DNA of 64,000 nt from the NCBI RefSeq assembly GCF_032854445.1, contig NC_088305.1, positions 14,493,717 to 14,557,716 of the forward strand. Reading direction: 5' to 3'. The position numbers and the translations under genes are program-made. Positions 37,331 to 47,379 of the stretch are shown in pieces (position 1 is the stretch's first letter; each line of letters opens with the position of its first letter). The notes under the pieces are model-generated. The model made no database searches. It had not been told where the DNA came from and saw only the letters and a program-made list of their open reading frames with translations. The stretch comes from Liolophura sinensis. Taxonomy: Eukaryota > Mollusca > Polyplacophora > Chitonida > Chitonidae.

Positions 37331-37571
37331 GGGTTTCGTACATGTAGGCCTAGCCTGCTCATGTTAATAGGCCTTTCTGTGAGGTGTTTCTGTATTTTAT
37401 TTTCATCGTCAAAGTTCTATCTGACCTTTAATAAGAAAATATCAGGAAACACGGAGATGTTGAAGAGCATACTGTGATATCAAATAAAACGAAAAACGAT
37501 TTTTCCGAATATTATATTTATGTTGTTGTCTATTTACTTTGGGAGATTCTGACCTTGCCATTGCAGACATA

Positions 37572-37735
37572 GCTTATTTCTTTATTTGATTGTTTCTTTG
37601 TGCCACACTCAAGAACATTTACTTGTACAATGGCATCCAACATTAATGTGGAAGGAAACCGGGCAATCTATGACCCCCTTCAGGATGCTGTCAGACCGTC
37701 CTACGTGCGACCGCAGAGGAAGCCAGCGTGACATA
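37572..37735 (-). mobile_element. old SINE, minus strand
   Basis: Complement of the tail ('tttctttgtgccacactcaa') followed by 'ggaaggaaaccgggca' and 'cagaggaagccagcgtga'. It is strongly diverged and its head is missing. Confidence 0.8.
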
Positions 37736-38091
37736 CCGCCATTAACAGTGTCTCGTAACGGGATGAACGTGCCTTTGTTCTTTTGTCCACGTCAGGTTCT
37801 AATAAAGGTGTAAAGGTTACAGGCCTGTAAATCTCACTGGAATCGTGCATAATTAAAACGGAGTAACTTTGTACAGCATATTTTTGTATTATTAATTATG
37901 CACAGTCGAAGAACTGATCTACTATACTTAACAGAATGTTGTGTTTTCTGATTTGTGACCATAGCATAATCTATTCTGTCATCACTCAGATAACAACATT
38001 CCGTCCTTATAACAGATTAACTATTGGAGTGATTTCCAGCCAGCTTACCAAGCGTACTTGGTTAAAACCTATTTTTTCTTGTTTATTTATC

Positions 38092-38097
38092 TATCGA
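38092..38097 (-). promoter_or_regulatory. poly(A) signal of the small secreted-peptide gene
   Basis: AATAAA on the minus strand, about 36 bases past the stop codon at 38133. Confidence 0.5.
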
Positions 38098-38132
38098 CAT
38101 AAGTTGCTGTTCAATGCTATGCACATTGCTTT

Positions 38133-38387
38133 TCACTTATTAGGACAGCGGTCCCTTTTAATCGGAAGAGATGAGAATAGTGTGCACGGTGTAAACCGTC
38201 GACCGTCTGTAGGTTCCTGGAGAATGTCCTCAAATGTGACATACACATATTCAGACATTGATGGAAAATCAGTGCCCTTCAAATTATCTTTAGACGGCGA
38301 AGAGGCCACAAGATCTCGTCGACGGCTTATTTTCGCCCATGTCAACGCCATGCACACAAGCACGCAGAGCAGGGAACCTATAACCAT
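38133..38387 (-). CDS. candidate small secreted peptide / prohormone, unrecognised
   Basis: An 84-residue, intronless frame from a true ATG. Residues 1-18 (MVIGSLLCVLVCMALTWA) form a textbook signal peptide with a small residue at the cleavage site. A tribasic RRR follows at 22-24. An acidic central segment then ends in GRR (about 62-64), the pattern for amidation plus dibasic cleavage. The C-terminus is FTPCTLFSSLPIKRDRCPNK, with two cysteines 12 residues apart that could form a loop, and an internal KR. A TATA box lies about 50 bases upstream and AATAAA about 36 bases downstream. I do not recognise the peptide. A luqin/RYamide-type C-terminal cysteine pair is only a loose parallel, and no RFamide or RYamide is present. 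It could also be the first exon of a larger gene or chance. The plus strand is open as well (37936-38397) but has no such signals. Confidence 0.5.
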   Translation of the reverse strand: MVIGSLLCVLVCMALTWAKISRRRDLVASSPSKDNLKGTDFPSMSEYVYVTFEDILQEPTDGRRFTPCTLFSSLPIKRDRCPNK

Positions 38388-38435
38388 TTCATGTTAAACC
38401 TGCACCCCGCCTGTCTTAGCGATTGAAAACACGTG

Positions 38436-38443
38436 TATATATA
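38436..38443 (-). promoter_or_regulatory. TATA box for the small secreted-peptide gene
   Basis: TATATATA on the minus strand, followed by CACGTG. Expected initiation near 38412 leaves a 5' UTR of about 25 bases, which contains an upstream ATG with a four-codon frame. Confidence 0.4.
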
Positions 38444-38605
38444 ATACATATACATCTAGATATATTGCTGTAGAATATATCTTCGTCAGGGTCTTGCTTT
38501 ACACGTTACACACTTTGTTAGGGAGAAATGATTTTGAAGATCGACACTTTGTATCAGTCTTTTAGTCATGAGTATAATGGTTCGATATTGGCATCAAAAT
38601 AGACA

Positions 38606-41600
38606 TACTTGAACCTATAACAGCTGTCAGCCAAAACAGACATGCATGTACCTGTAACAGCTGTAAGCCAAAACAGACAAACATGTACCTGTAACAGCTG
38701 TCAGAAAAAAACAGACATACATGTACCTGTAACAGCTGTCAGCCAAAACTAACTTACATGTTCCTGTAACAGCCGTCAGCCAAAACAGGCATACTTGTAC
38801 CTGTGGCTGCCGTCAGCCAAAACAGACATACATGTACCTGTAACAGCTGTGAGCTAAAACAGACATACATGTACCTGTAATAGCCGTCAGCCAAAAAAGA
38901 CATACTTGTACCTGTCGCTGCCGTCAGGCAAAACAGACATACATGTACCTGTAACAGCTGTGAGCTAAAACAGACATGCATGTAACTGTAACAGCCGTCA
39001 GCCAAAACAGACATACATATACCTGTAACAGCTGTCAGCCAAAACAGACATACATGTACCTGTAACAGCTGTCAGCCAAAACTAACTTACATGTTCCTGT
39101 AACAGCTGTAAGCCAAAACTAACTTACATGTTCCTGTAACAGCTGTCAGCCAAAACAGACATACATGTACCTGTAACAGCTGTCAGCCAAAACTAACTTA
39201 CATGTTCCTGTAACAGCTGTCAGCCAAAACAGACATACTTGTACCTGTAACAGCCGTCAGCCAAAACAGACATACATGTACCTGTAACAGCTGTCAGCCA
39301 AAACAGACATACATGTACCTGTAACAGCCGTCAGCCAAAACTTACTTACATGTTCCTGTAACAGCCGTCAGCCAAAAGAGACATACATGTATCTGTAACA
39401 GCTGTGAGCTAAAACAGACATACATGTACCTGTAACAGCCGTCAGCCAAAACAGACATACATGTACCTGTAACAGCTGTCAGCCAAAACAGACATACATG
39501 TACCTGTAACAGCTGTCAGCCAAAACAGACATACTTGTACCTGTAGCTGCCGTCAGCCAAAATAGACATACATGTACCTGTAACAGCTGTCAGCCAAAAC
39601 AGACATACATGTACCTGTAACAGCCGTCAGCCAAAACTTACTTACATGTTCCTGTAACAGCCGTCAGCCAAAAGAGACACACATGTATCTGTAACAGCTG
39701 TGAGCTAAAACAGACATACATGTACCTGTAACAGCCGTCAGCCAAAACAGACGTACATGTACCTGTAACAGCCGTCAATCAAAACAGACATACATGTACC
39801 TGTAACAGCCGTCAGCCAACACGGACATACATGTACTTGTAATAGCCGTCAGCCAATACAGACATGCATGTACCTGTAACAGCTGTCAGCCGCAACACGC
39901 ATGCATGTACTTGTAGCTGCCGTCAGCAAAGCAGATATACTTGTACCTGTAGCTGCCGTAAGCCAAAACAAACATACATGTACCTGTACCAGCCGTCAAC
40001 CAAAACAGACATACTTGTACCTGTAACAGCCGTCAGCAAAAACAGACATACATCTACCTGTAACAGCCTTCAGACAAAAAAAAACATACATGTGCGTGTA
40101 ACAGCCGTCTGACAAAACAGACATACATGTACCTGTGACAGCCGTCGGTCAAAACAGACATACTTGTGCCTGTAACAGCTGTCAGCCAAAACAGACATGC
40201 TTGTACCTGTAACAGCCGTCAGAAAAAAACAGACATACATGTACCTGTAACAGCCGACAGAAAAAACAGACATGCTTGTACCTGTGACAGCGGTCAGGAA
40301 AAAAAACAGACATACATGTACCTGTAACAGCTGTGAGCTAAAACAGACATACATGTACCTGTAACAGCTGTCAGCCAAAAGAGACATACATGTATCTGTA
40401 ACAGCTGTGAGCTAAAACAGACATACATGTACCTGTAACAGCTGTCAGCCAAAACAGACATACATGTACCTGTAACAGCTGTCAGCCAAAACTAACTTAC
40501 ATGTTCCTGTAACAGCTGTCAGCCAAAACAGACATACTTGTACCTGTAGCTGCCGTCAGCCAAAATAGACATACATGTACCTATAACAGCTGTCAGCAAA
40601 AACAGACATGCATGTACCTGTAACAGCCGTCAGCCAAAACTTACTTACATGTTCCTGTAACAGCCGTCAGCCAAAAGAGACATACATGTTTCTGTAACAG
40701 CTGTGAGCTAAAACAGACATACATGTACCTGTAACAGCCGTCAGCCAACACGGACATACATGTACTTGTAATAGCCGTCAGCCAATGCAGACATGCATTT
40801 ACCTGTAACAGCTGTCAGCCGCAACACGCATGCATGTACTTGTAGCTGCCGTCAGCAAAAACAGACATACTTGTACCTGTAACAGCTGTCAGCCAAAACA
40901 GACATGCATCTACCTGTAACAACCTTCAGAGAAAAAAAAACATACATGTGCGTGTAACAGCCGTCTGACAAAACAGACATACATGTACCTGTGACAGCCG
41001 TCGGTCAAAACAGACATACTCGTGCCTGTAACAGCTGTCAGCCAAAACAGACATGCTTGTACCTGTAACAGCTGTCAGAAAAAAACAGACATACATGTAC
41101 CTGTAACAGCCGACAGAAAAAACAGACATGCTTGTACCTGTGAAAGCCGTCAGGAAAAAAAACAGACATACATGTACCTGTAACAGCTGTCAGCCAAAAC
41201 AGACATACATGTACCTGTAACAGCCTTCAGACAAAAAAACATACATATGCTTGTAACAGACATACATGTACCTGTGACAGCCGTCGGCCAAAACAGACAT
41301 ACATGTACCTGTAATAGCCGTCAGCCAAAAAAGACATACTTGTACCTGTCGCTGCCGTCAGGCAAAACAGACATACATGTACCTGTAACAGCTGTGAGCT
41401 AAAACAGACATGCATGTACCTGTAACAGCCGTCAGCCAAAACAGACATACATATACCTGTAACAGCTGTCAGCCAAAAAAAACAGACATGCTTGTATCTG
41501 TAACAGCTCTCAGAAAAAACAGACATACTTGTACCTGTAACAGCTGTCAGAAAAAACAGACATACTTGTGCCTGTAACAGCTGTCAGCCAAAACAGACAT

Positions 41601-42910
41601 GCTTGTACCTGTAACAGCCGTCAGAAAAAAACAGACATACATGTAACTGTAACAGCCGACAGAAAAAAACAGACATACTTGTACCTGTGACAGCCGTCAG
41701 AAAAAAAACAGACATACATGTACCTGTGACAGCCGTCTGACAAAACAGACAAACATGTACCTGTGACAGCCGTCAGCCAAAACACACTTACATGTACCTG
41801 TAACAGCCGTCAGAAAAAAACAGACATACATGTACAAAAACAGCTGTGAGCCAAAACAGACATGAATGTACTTGTAACAGCCGTCTGTCAAAAATGACAT
41901 ATATGTTTCAGTAACAGCCGTCAATCAAAACAGACATACATCTACCTGTAACAGCCGTCAGCCAACACAGATATACATGTACTTGTAATAGCCGTCAGCC
42001 AAAACAAACATACATTTACATGTAACAGCCGTCAGCCGAAACAGACATGCATGTACATGTACAAGCCCTCAGCCAAAACAGACATACATGTACCTGTAAC
42101 AGCCGTGAGCGGAAACAGACATACATGTACATGTACAAGCCCTCAGCCAAAGCAGACATACATGTACCTGTAGCTGCCGTGAGCCAAAAGAGACGCACAT
42201 CTACCTGCAACAGCCTTCAGACAAAATACGCATTCATGTGCCTGTATCAGCCGTCAGAAAAAACAGAATTAAATGTACCTGTAACAGCCTTTAGACAAAA
42301 CACACAAACATGTACCTGTAAGAGCCTTCAGACAGAAAAGACATACATGTACCTGTATCAGCCGTCAACCAAAACATACATACTTGTGCCTGTAACAGCC
42401 CTCTGCCAAAACAAACATACATTTACCTGCAACAGCCTTCGGACAAAAAAGACATACATTTGCCTGTAACAGCCGTCTGACAAAACAGACATACATGTAC
42501 CTGTGACAGCCGTCTGACAAAACAGACATACATGTACCTGTAACAGCCGTCAGGAAAAACAGACATGCTTGTACCTGTAACAGCCGTCAGAAAAAAACAG
42601 ACATACTTGTACCTGTAACAGCCGTCAGAAAAAAAAGCAGACATACATGTACAGCCGTCGGTTAAAACAGACATACTTGTTTCTTGTAACAGTCAGCCAA
42701 AACAGACAAACATGTACCTGTAACAGCCGTCAGTCAAAACAGACATACATGTACCTGTAACAGCCGTCAGCCAAAACAGACATACAATTGCCTGTAACAG
42801 CCGTCAGCAAAAACAGATATACATGTACCTGTGACAGCCGTCGGTTAAAACAGACATACATTTACCTGTAACAGCCGTCAGCCCAAACAGACAGACATGT
42901 ACCTGTACCT
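38606..42910. repeat. 37-bp minisatellite, about 116 units
   Basis: The unit contains 'cagacatacatgtacctgta', 'acagctgtca' and 'gccaaaa'. It holds two 8-bp palindromes, TACATGTA and ACAGCTGT, the second including an E-box CAGCTG. Variants are CTGTCAG/CCGTCAG, 'taacttacatgttcctg' and A-run lengths. Blocks of several units recur far apart: for example, the block starting at 40081 reappears about 856 bases later near 40937, and the block near 38880 reappears near 41310. Because 37 is not a multiple of 3 and the unit has few stops, long frames appear on the minus strand. They are repeat translations. Confidence 0.97.
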
Positions 42911-43224
42911 AGTCTAATATAATCTTTATGTTGATTTCATAGAATAATGTGTGTGAATCTGCTGCAATAACAGAATGCATTCTAGCAGCACATACAAATC
43001 AATGTTGGAAATCTTTAGAAACCTGCTCTTTTGACAACTAGTGGCTTTGCGGCCGGATACTTATATCCTAGGGCTTTTCAATCAGTTATTAATCACCTAT
43101 TTCCTAATTTTAGACGCAAATGCATGCACTTTCGGATCCAGTTTATTAAAAAATACAACATTAGACAACAGTAATAAACAGTGCCGTGATGTGTTTTTAT
43201 CGACACGAACAGACAACGGAAAGT
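42911..43224. other. intergenic, nothing recognised
   Basis: No supported feature. Confidence 0.35.
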
Positions 43225-43237
43225 CACTGAACTCTCA

Positions 43238-43510
43238 GGGGCCGCCGTGGCTCAGTCGGTTAGCGCGCTAGCACAGCGTAATGACCCAAGAGTCTCTCAC
43301 CAGTGCGGTCGCTGTGACTTCAAGTCCAGCTCATGCTGGCTTCCTCTCCGCCCGCACGTGGGAAGGTATTTAAGCAACCAGCGGATGGTTGTGGGTTTCC
43401 CCCGGGCTTTGCCCGCTTTCCTCCCATCAAAATGCTGGCCGCCGTCGTATAAGTGAAATGTTCTTGAATACGGCGCAAAACCCCAATCAAATAAATAAAT
43501 AATAAATAAA
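43238..43510 (+). mobile_element. tRNA-derived SINE, full length, 13-bp target duplication
   Basis: Complete head (GGGGCCGCCGTGGCTCAG) to (aaat)n tail. It is flanked by cactgaactctca at 43225-43237 and 43511-43523. Confidence 0.96.
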
Positions 43511-43523
43511 CACTGAACTCTCA

Positions 43524-44220
43524 GGTAATGCCAGCAATGGAGTAAGAGGCCGAACAGCCAGTGTAGCCTATATTGTTTCACCTCAAATTTCTAGACTAAA
43601 AATGACCGTTCCCACTAAAGTATTTAACAAGTCGGTGGGCAGGGATTTTTTTTTTTTTTTGCTCTAGCTGTTCTTCTAAGACTACTCTGAGATAATTTAT
43701 CTCATATACATGTATCGTCGTCAATTGACTGAAAAATTGTTAAGTACGACGTTAAACACCAAGCGCTCACTCATTCATTCACCTATACGTGTACACCGCA
43801 CGCTTTGTAAAGCGTAAACTACTTGGGCTGAGAATCGTGCATATTTATGAAGAAAAGTCCAGGACCTTGAACACTTTAAGGGATTCACGAAATCAAATCT
43901 GATTAAATAAAAATGGGTCAACCATTTCCTTGCTTTAGCCTGTCAGTGCTGTGAGCCAACTTACAGGTATACCACGCAGTCATGTATTTGAGCGATTGGC
44001 GGTCCTCCCCAAATTATGTTCGATAACCAGCCCGAGCCATCAAAAATTTTACAAATAAGTATAAACATATATGAACTCTGTGATTCTCATTGATTAATGG
44101 TCCGTGTCATTCCTGCTTTAAATATTGTCTGGTTTTCATAACATGTTTTAAAAATGTAATGGTTTTTATAACACGTTGCGAAAATGCAATGTAATTTGGT
44201 TTCCTTAAAATCACCGCTCC
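43524..44220. other. intergenic with a SINE-tail relic
   Basis: A T-run lies at 43646-43660. At 43730-43785 'ttgttaagtacgacgttaaa' plus 'cactcattcattcac' matches the tail of the second SINE family seen at 10733. Nothing else is recognised. Confidence 0.55.
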
Positions 44221-44400
44221 CATAGTAGCTCCACAACTCCCATAGTAGCTCCACAACTCCCATAGTAACTCCACAGCTCCCATAGTAGCTCCACAGCTTC
44301 CATAGTAGCTCCACAGCTCCCATAGTAGCTCCACAGCTTCCATAGTAGCTCCACAGCTCCCATAGTAGCTCCACAGCTTCCATAGTAGCTCCACAGCTAC
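44221..44400. repeat. 20-bp tandem repeat, 9 units
   Basis: The unit is CATAGTAGCTCCACAGCTCC. From 44281 on, units alternate between ending CTTCC and CTCCC, a 40-bp higher-order step. All units keep 20 bases. Confidence 0.95.
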
Positions 44401-44591
44401 TATAAACTACTAGTTTCTGTATCATAATAGTAATCTGATAGAATCTGAAATCAATGTTCGACTTTATTTTATTCCAAATTTCCATACAACCGTCGCAGTG
44501 GAGCGTTTAATGTGTAAACAAAATTGCAGAACTTTGGAGGCCGGTTGGTTATGCAAGTGGGTAAGGCAGACCAGGGTCCAGTTTCACAAAG

Positions 44592-44915
44592 ACGTCGAAC
44601 ATGTATGATAATCGCATATACAGATGCCATAAATGTACGATAATTGCACATACAAATGTCGTACAAGTACGATAATCGCACATACAGATCTCGTACATAT
44701 ACGATAATCGCACGTATTGATTCCATACATGTGCGATTATCGCACATACAGATGTCGTACATATACGGTAATCGCACATACAGATGTCGTACATGTACGA
44801 TAATCGCACATACAGATGTCATAGATGTACGATAATCGCACATACAGATGTCGTAAATGTGCTATAATGGCACATACAGATGTCGTACATGTACGGTAAT
44901 CGCAAATACAATGGT
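44592..44915. repeat. 32-bp tandem repeat, about 10 units
   Basis: Units contain 'gataatcgcacatacagatg' and 'tcgtacatgtac'. The best units include the 14-bp perfect palindrome TCGTACATGTACGA (for example 44787-44800). Cysteine/tyrosine-rich frames on the minus strand are repeat translations. Confidence 0.9.
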
Positions 44916-45251
44916 ACGGTAATAGTAACGTACACAATATCGTACGACAAATGTACGATAAAATATGTGGTATGCTCCTTTGTGAAGCTTGGTCCTAAAA
45001 CGGCAATATTCTGTTAAAAGGTAATGGACATGTCTGTGGTAACTGTCAATCAACGGTAGTCCGCACATGGCAAACTGGGTAATGATCATGTTATACTGAT
45101 AGAAAGCCGCTCCTCTAACCAATAGTAACCGAGGATTTTAGAGTCTGCATGTCGTCAGGCAGCAATAAGATAAATGTATAAAATAATTTAACAACGGAAT
45201 TATGTATTACATTAGCACTTTTATTTTCATCGTAAAGAAGAAACAAAATAA

Positions 45252-47147
45252 TCAAAAAGAACCATTATTAACACCACTGTCGGAGAAAAGATCTTCTGAA
45301 CAGCCACTAAGGTCCGCTGACTGCAATTGTCCAGATTTGTGGCAATTTACCGAATTCAAAGACATGGATGAGACAAACAAAAAGTCGGTGTCATACGCTC
45401 TCATATCTAGCTGGCTTCCATCTACATTTGTTGCAACTTTTTCACTGACAGAGCCTAAGTCCTCAGTAAGTTCCTGGGGACGGTTTTGTGAATAAGTAAG
45501 CACTGCAAGGAGTTCTCGTACCAGACTGTCAAATGTCTCTTTGTCTGTCACGTCACCATGTCGTCTGCACCAATGAGACATGGCCGTGCAAATCTCTGCT
45601 GCTTTAGCGCTGAGTTTAGGTCGGGATAATATCAACATTGCTGCTTCTTTGGGAATTTTCAAGAACGCGGAAGTTTGGAAAATTAGAGCAGCATTTTCCT
45701 CCACAAAATCCCAGATCTAAAAAACAAATGTAACAATATAGCTGGAAATGCATGCAAATATGCGTATGTACATTTATTTGACCTGGAATATTACTCTATT
45801 AAACAATGGCTGGCAATCAGATATCTTCATTTGCAATAATCACTTTTAATAACCAGTGTTATAAGCGGATATTTTCTGTCAATGACTTACCTTAATCAAC
45901 AAGCGTTTTATCCACTTGTTTTGTGGAAACCTCAAAGTTGAGGTGAGAAGTGGAAGGATGCTATCCAGGTTAATAAAGCTGGTGACGAAGTGAAAACAGG
46001 AGCAGATTTCTGTTAGACCGTAAATGTCAGCTGTGACCATCATGTCTGTGGAGAAAACGGTTACAACGGTTACTAAAACGCCAGGATATGTGAAATGTGA
46101 GGAATATTTAAAAACTACAACACAGAACATGCATTAACAAATTGTCATTTGAAATTGAGGACTCAAAATACTGGATACATGAACTTTAAACACAAATCCA
46201 TTGTCAAGACAGAAACGTTCTTCCAAGTGTTTGGAGGGCACTCTACTCTTCCACACAGTTACTACAACTTACCAACAATATTGTGTACACCAACACTGAT
46301 TCTTCCACTGTGCACAAATTATAGGACGTCACGGAAAGTAGCTGGATTTTCCTCTGGTAAATGCACAGTAAGTGGTCCAGGCGACGATTGTCTTTTCTCT
46401 GAAGGCGATGATTTCTTCTTTCTAATTTGTTTAAGTTTGGACAACAAGGCAAACTTTGATTTGGTTTGCTCTGTCGACCTCCTCAACGTTTTCTGTCGTG
46501 CAAGAATAATTTGGTACAAAAATCTGAAAAAATCGACAAAATGTTATTTATAGATATAGTTATATCATTTCAAGGTGGCAGTTTCAATTTGGCAAAATGC
46601 TCATTTTGAATAATGACGTATATTACGTTTTAAGTTTAAAACCGAGAAATCAAAATTACCTCATTTTAGAACCGTATACAGTGATAAGCCAATGTTTCCT
46701 AGAAAATTAGACATTTAAAGCCTGAATTTTAATATTTACCTGCTTCTAGTAGCCATGATGGCTTTCACTCCGTAAACAGGAACTTCATCATTGCCAACAA
46801 GAAACATAACGTCACAGAGATCCGCCATTTCCGTGACCAATCGGAGGTCATCGCAGAGGGTGCTGGTGTCACAAAACGACATTTTCCGATTGATGTCGTT
46901 TTGGAGATTTTTAGGACAACTGTCACTTTCTGTGGTCGGCCAATGCATCGTCAGAGAATGTGACGACATAGTGGAAAGAGAATATTCTGCGGAAGAAAAA
47001 AACAAACAAATACAATTTAACTAAACCACCAATAGAAAATTCCAAGTAATGTTGAATTAGGTTGGAGAGGAAACACATTTCCGACATGCACGAGAATCCC
47101 GAATCCGACACTGTGGAGATGTCGCTAAAAGAGGTCACTCGCTTCAT
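45252..47147 (-). pseudogene. BTB-BACK gene copy A, disrupted
   Basis: Five-exon layout as in copy B: exon 1 from ATG 47147, exon 2 46986-46740, exon 3 46523-46273, exon 4 46045-45891 (one codon shorter than B), exon 5 45716-45252. Two lesions are visible. First, exon 3 reads RDVL-stop-FVHSGR, a TAA inside the BTB domain where copy B has Ile-Gln. Second, a deletion of about 80 bases just after exon 1 (junction near 47063) removes the donor that copies B and C keep as GCGgtacgt. Exons 2, 4 and 5 remain open and splice sites 2-5 are intact, so decay is probably recent. An RNA could still be made from the preserved promoter. Confidence 0.85.
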
Positions 47148-47249
47148 TTTGGTAAATTTCCAGAGAGAAGTTAAGGAGAGCTTTATATGTTTACGATGTT
47201 GCTTTGCAAATGCTCTTAGAAAACTGACCTGCATCACCTTCATACAGCA

Positions 47250-47257
47250 CTTATATA
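47250..47257 (-). promoter_or_regulatory. TATA box, BTB-BACK copy A
   Basis: TATATAAG on the minus strand, about 105 bases upstream of the chosen ATG. It is conserved in copies B and C. Confidence 0.55.
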
Positions 47258-47371
47258 CAGGTACACCTGAAATATGACCTGATTGTGTATTTAACAAGTG
47301 ATATCAATTCTGACGATTAGACACGAGCCAGTTTGTGTTTTGATGATGACAAAACAATAGCGTCACAATGA

Positions 47372-47379
47372 TGACGTCA
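47372..47379 (-). promoter_or_regulatory. TGACGTCA (CRE-like) palindrome, copy A
   Basis: A perfect cAMP-response-element/ATF consensus about 115 bases upstream of the TATA box. The same site is at the same distance in copies B and C. Confidence 0.5.

Noticed and set aside
37936..38397. 153-codon plus-strand frame opposite the peptide gene
   Set aside because: No signal peptide, promoter or poly(A) signal fits the plus strand, whereas all three fit the minus-strand frame.
38606..42910. Many Cys/Tyr-rich frames such as MSVLADGCYRYMYVC on the minus strand
   Set aside because: They are translations of the 37-bp unit, cycle through all three phases, are broken by stops at A-run variants, and lack start context or splice signals.
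44107..44937. Frames with ELLWELWSYYGSC and YDICMCDYRT repeats
   Set aside because: They arise from the 20-bp and 32-bp arrays; overlapping frames in other phases are equally open.
46149..46553. Plus-strand frame MKLRTQNTGYMNFKHKS and its copies near 51739 and 60200
   Set aside because: It is antisense to BTB exon 3 and its introns. It repeats only because the gene is duplicated, and copy C truncates it.
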